Assembly (NCBI GenBank): GCA_900766775.1
Contig: CAAFXN010000264.1
Span: 1-12,838 of the forward strand
Direction: 5' to 3'
DNA: 12,838 nt
Source: Bacteroidales bacterium
Lineage (GTDB): Bacteria; Bacteroidota; Bacteroidia; Bacteroidales; Paludibacteraceae
Below, one piece after another: positions 12,814-12,838 of the stretch (the first letter of the stretch is position 1; each line of letters begins with the position of its first letter). The translations under genes were made by a program, and so were the position numbers. Under the pieces are notes generated by a model. The model was not told the DNA's origin. It saw only the letters and a program-made list of their open reading frames with translations, and did no database searches.

Positions 12814-12838
12814 GGCTATCCCTCCCATATCCTCCATG

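Overview
The window looks like a chromosomal segment of a Bacteroidales bacterium. The evidence is the gene set (a PorD/DUF4835 protein beside recN, a DUF4831 lipid-envelope-type secreted protein, the yicC-gmk-nadD string, a GH43_12-type glycosidase) and two upstream regions that match the Bacteroidetes promoter form TTG-N20-TAnnTTTG. Every gene I can support is on the minus strand, so genes are transcribed from high to low coordinates. Species or genus cannot be read from the sequence.

Layout in transcription order. 12838-12525: repeat-rich leader with a convincing promoter and a four-copy tandem repeat in the 5' UTR. 12524-11451: DUF4831 secreted protein. 11290-10385: porD (DUF4835). 10257-8611: recN. 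8516-7185: rarA. 7026-5533: GH43 glycoside hydrolase. 5340-3877: mnmE. 3802-2849: yicC. 2611-2036: gmk. 2002-1466: nadD. 1055-807: small helix-turn-helix protein with its own promoter. 766-1: the 5' part of a predicted outer-membrane beta-barrel protein, cut by the window edge. Functionally this is mostly core biology: DNA repair and replication-fork rescue (recN, rarA), tRNA wobble modification (mnmE), RNA decay (yicC), GMP and NAD synthesis (gmk, nadD), plus envelope or secretion proteins and one plant-glycan enzyme. No RNA genes, transposases, CRISPR arrays or defence genes were recognised.

The striking feature is repeats. Several short repeat families fill nearly every intergenic gap, and the same or related repeats lie in frame inside five of the ten complete genes. 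A C-rich/G-rich palindrome occurs four times in tandem (39 bp, 13 residues each) in the G domain of MnmE. A rearranged copy lies in the N-terminal ATPase region of RecN, read in a different frame. A REP-like hairpin is shared at 30 of 31 bases between the mnmE-GH43 gap and the DUF4831 gene. A heptanucleotide array lies near the C-terminus of NadD, and a probable repeat fragment lies in YicC. This resembles in principle the Rickettsia palindromic elements, which also enter protein genes in frame. The other notable structures are a four-hairpin array with compensatory stem changes between yicC and gmk, heptanucleotide arrays of several unrelated sequences, and an 11-bp repeat found upstream of two genes.
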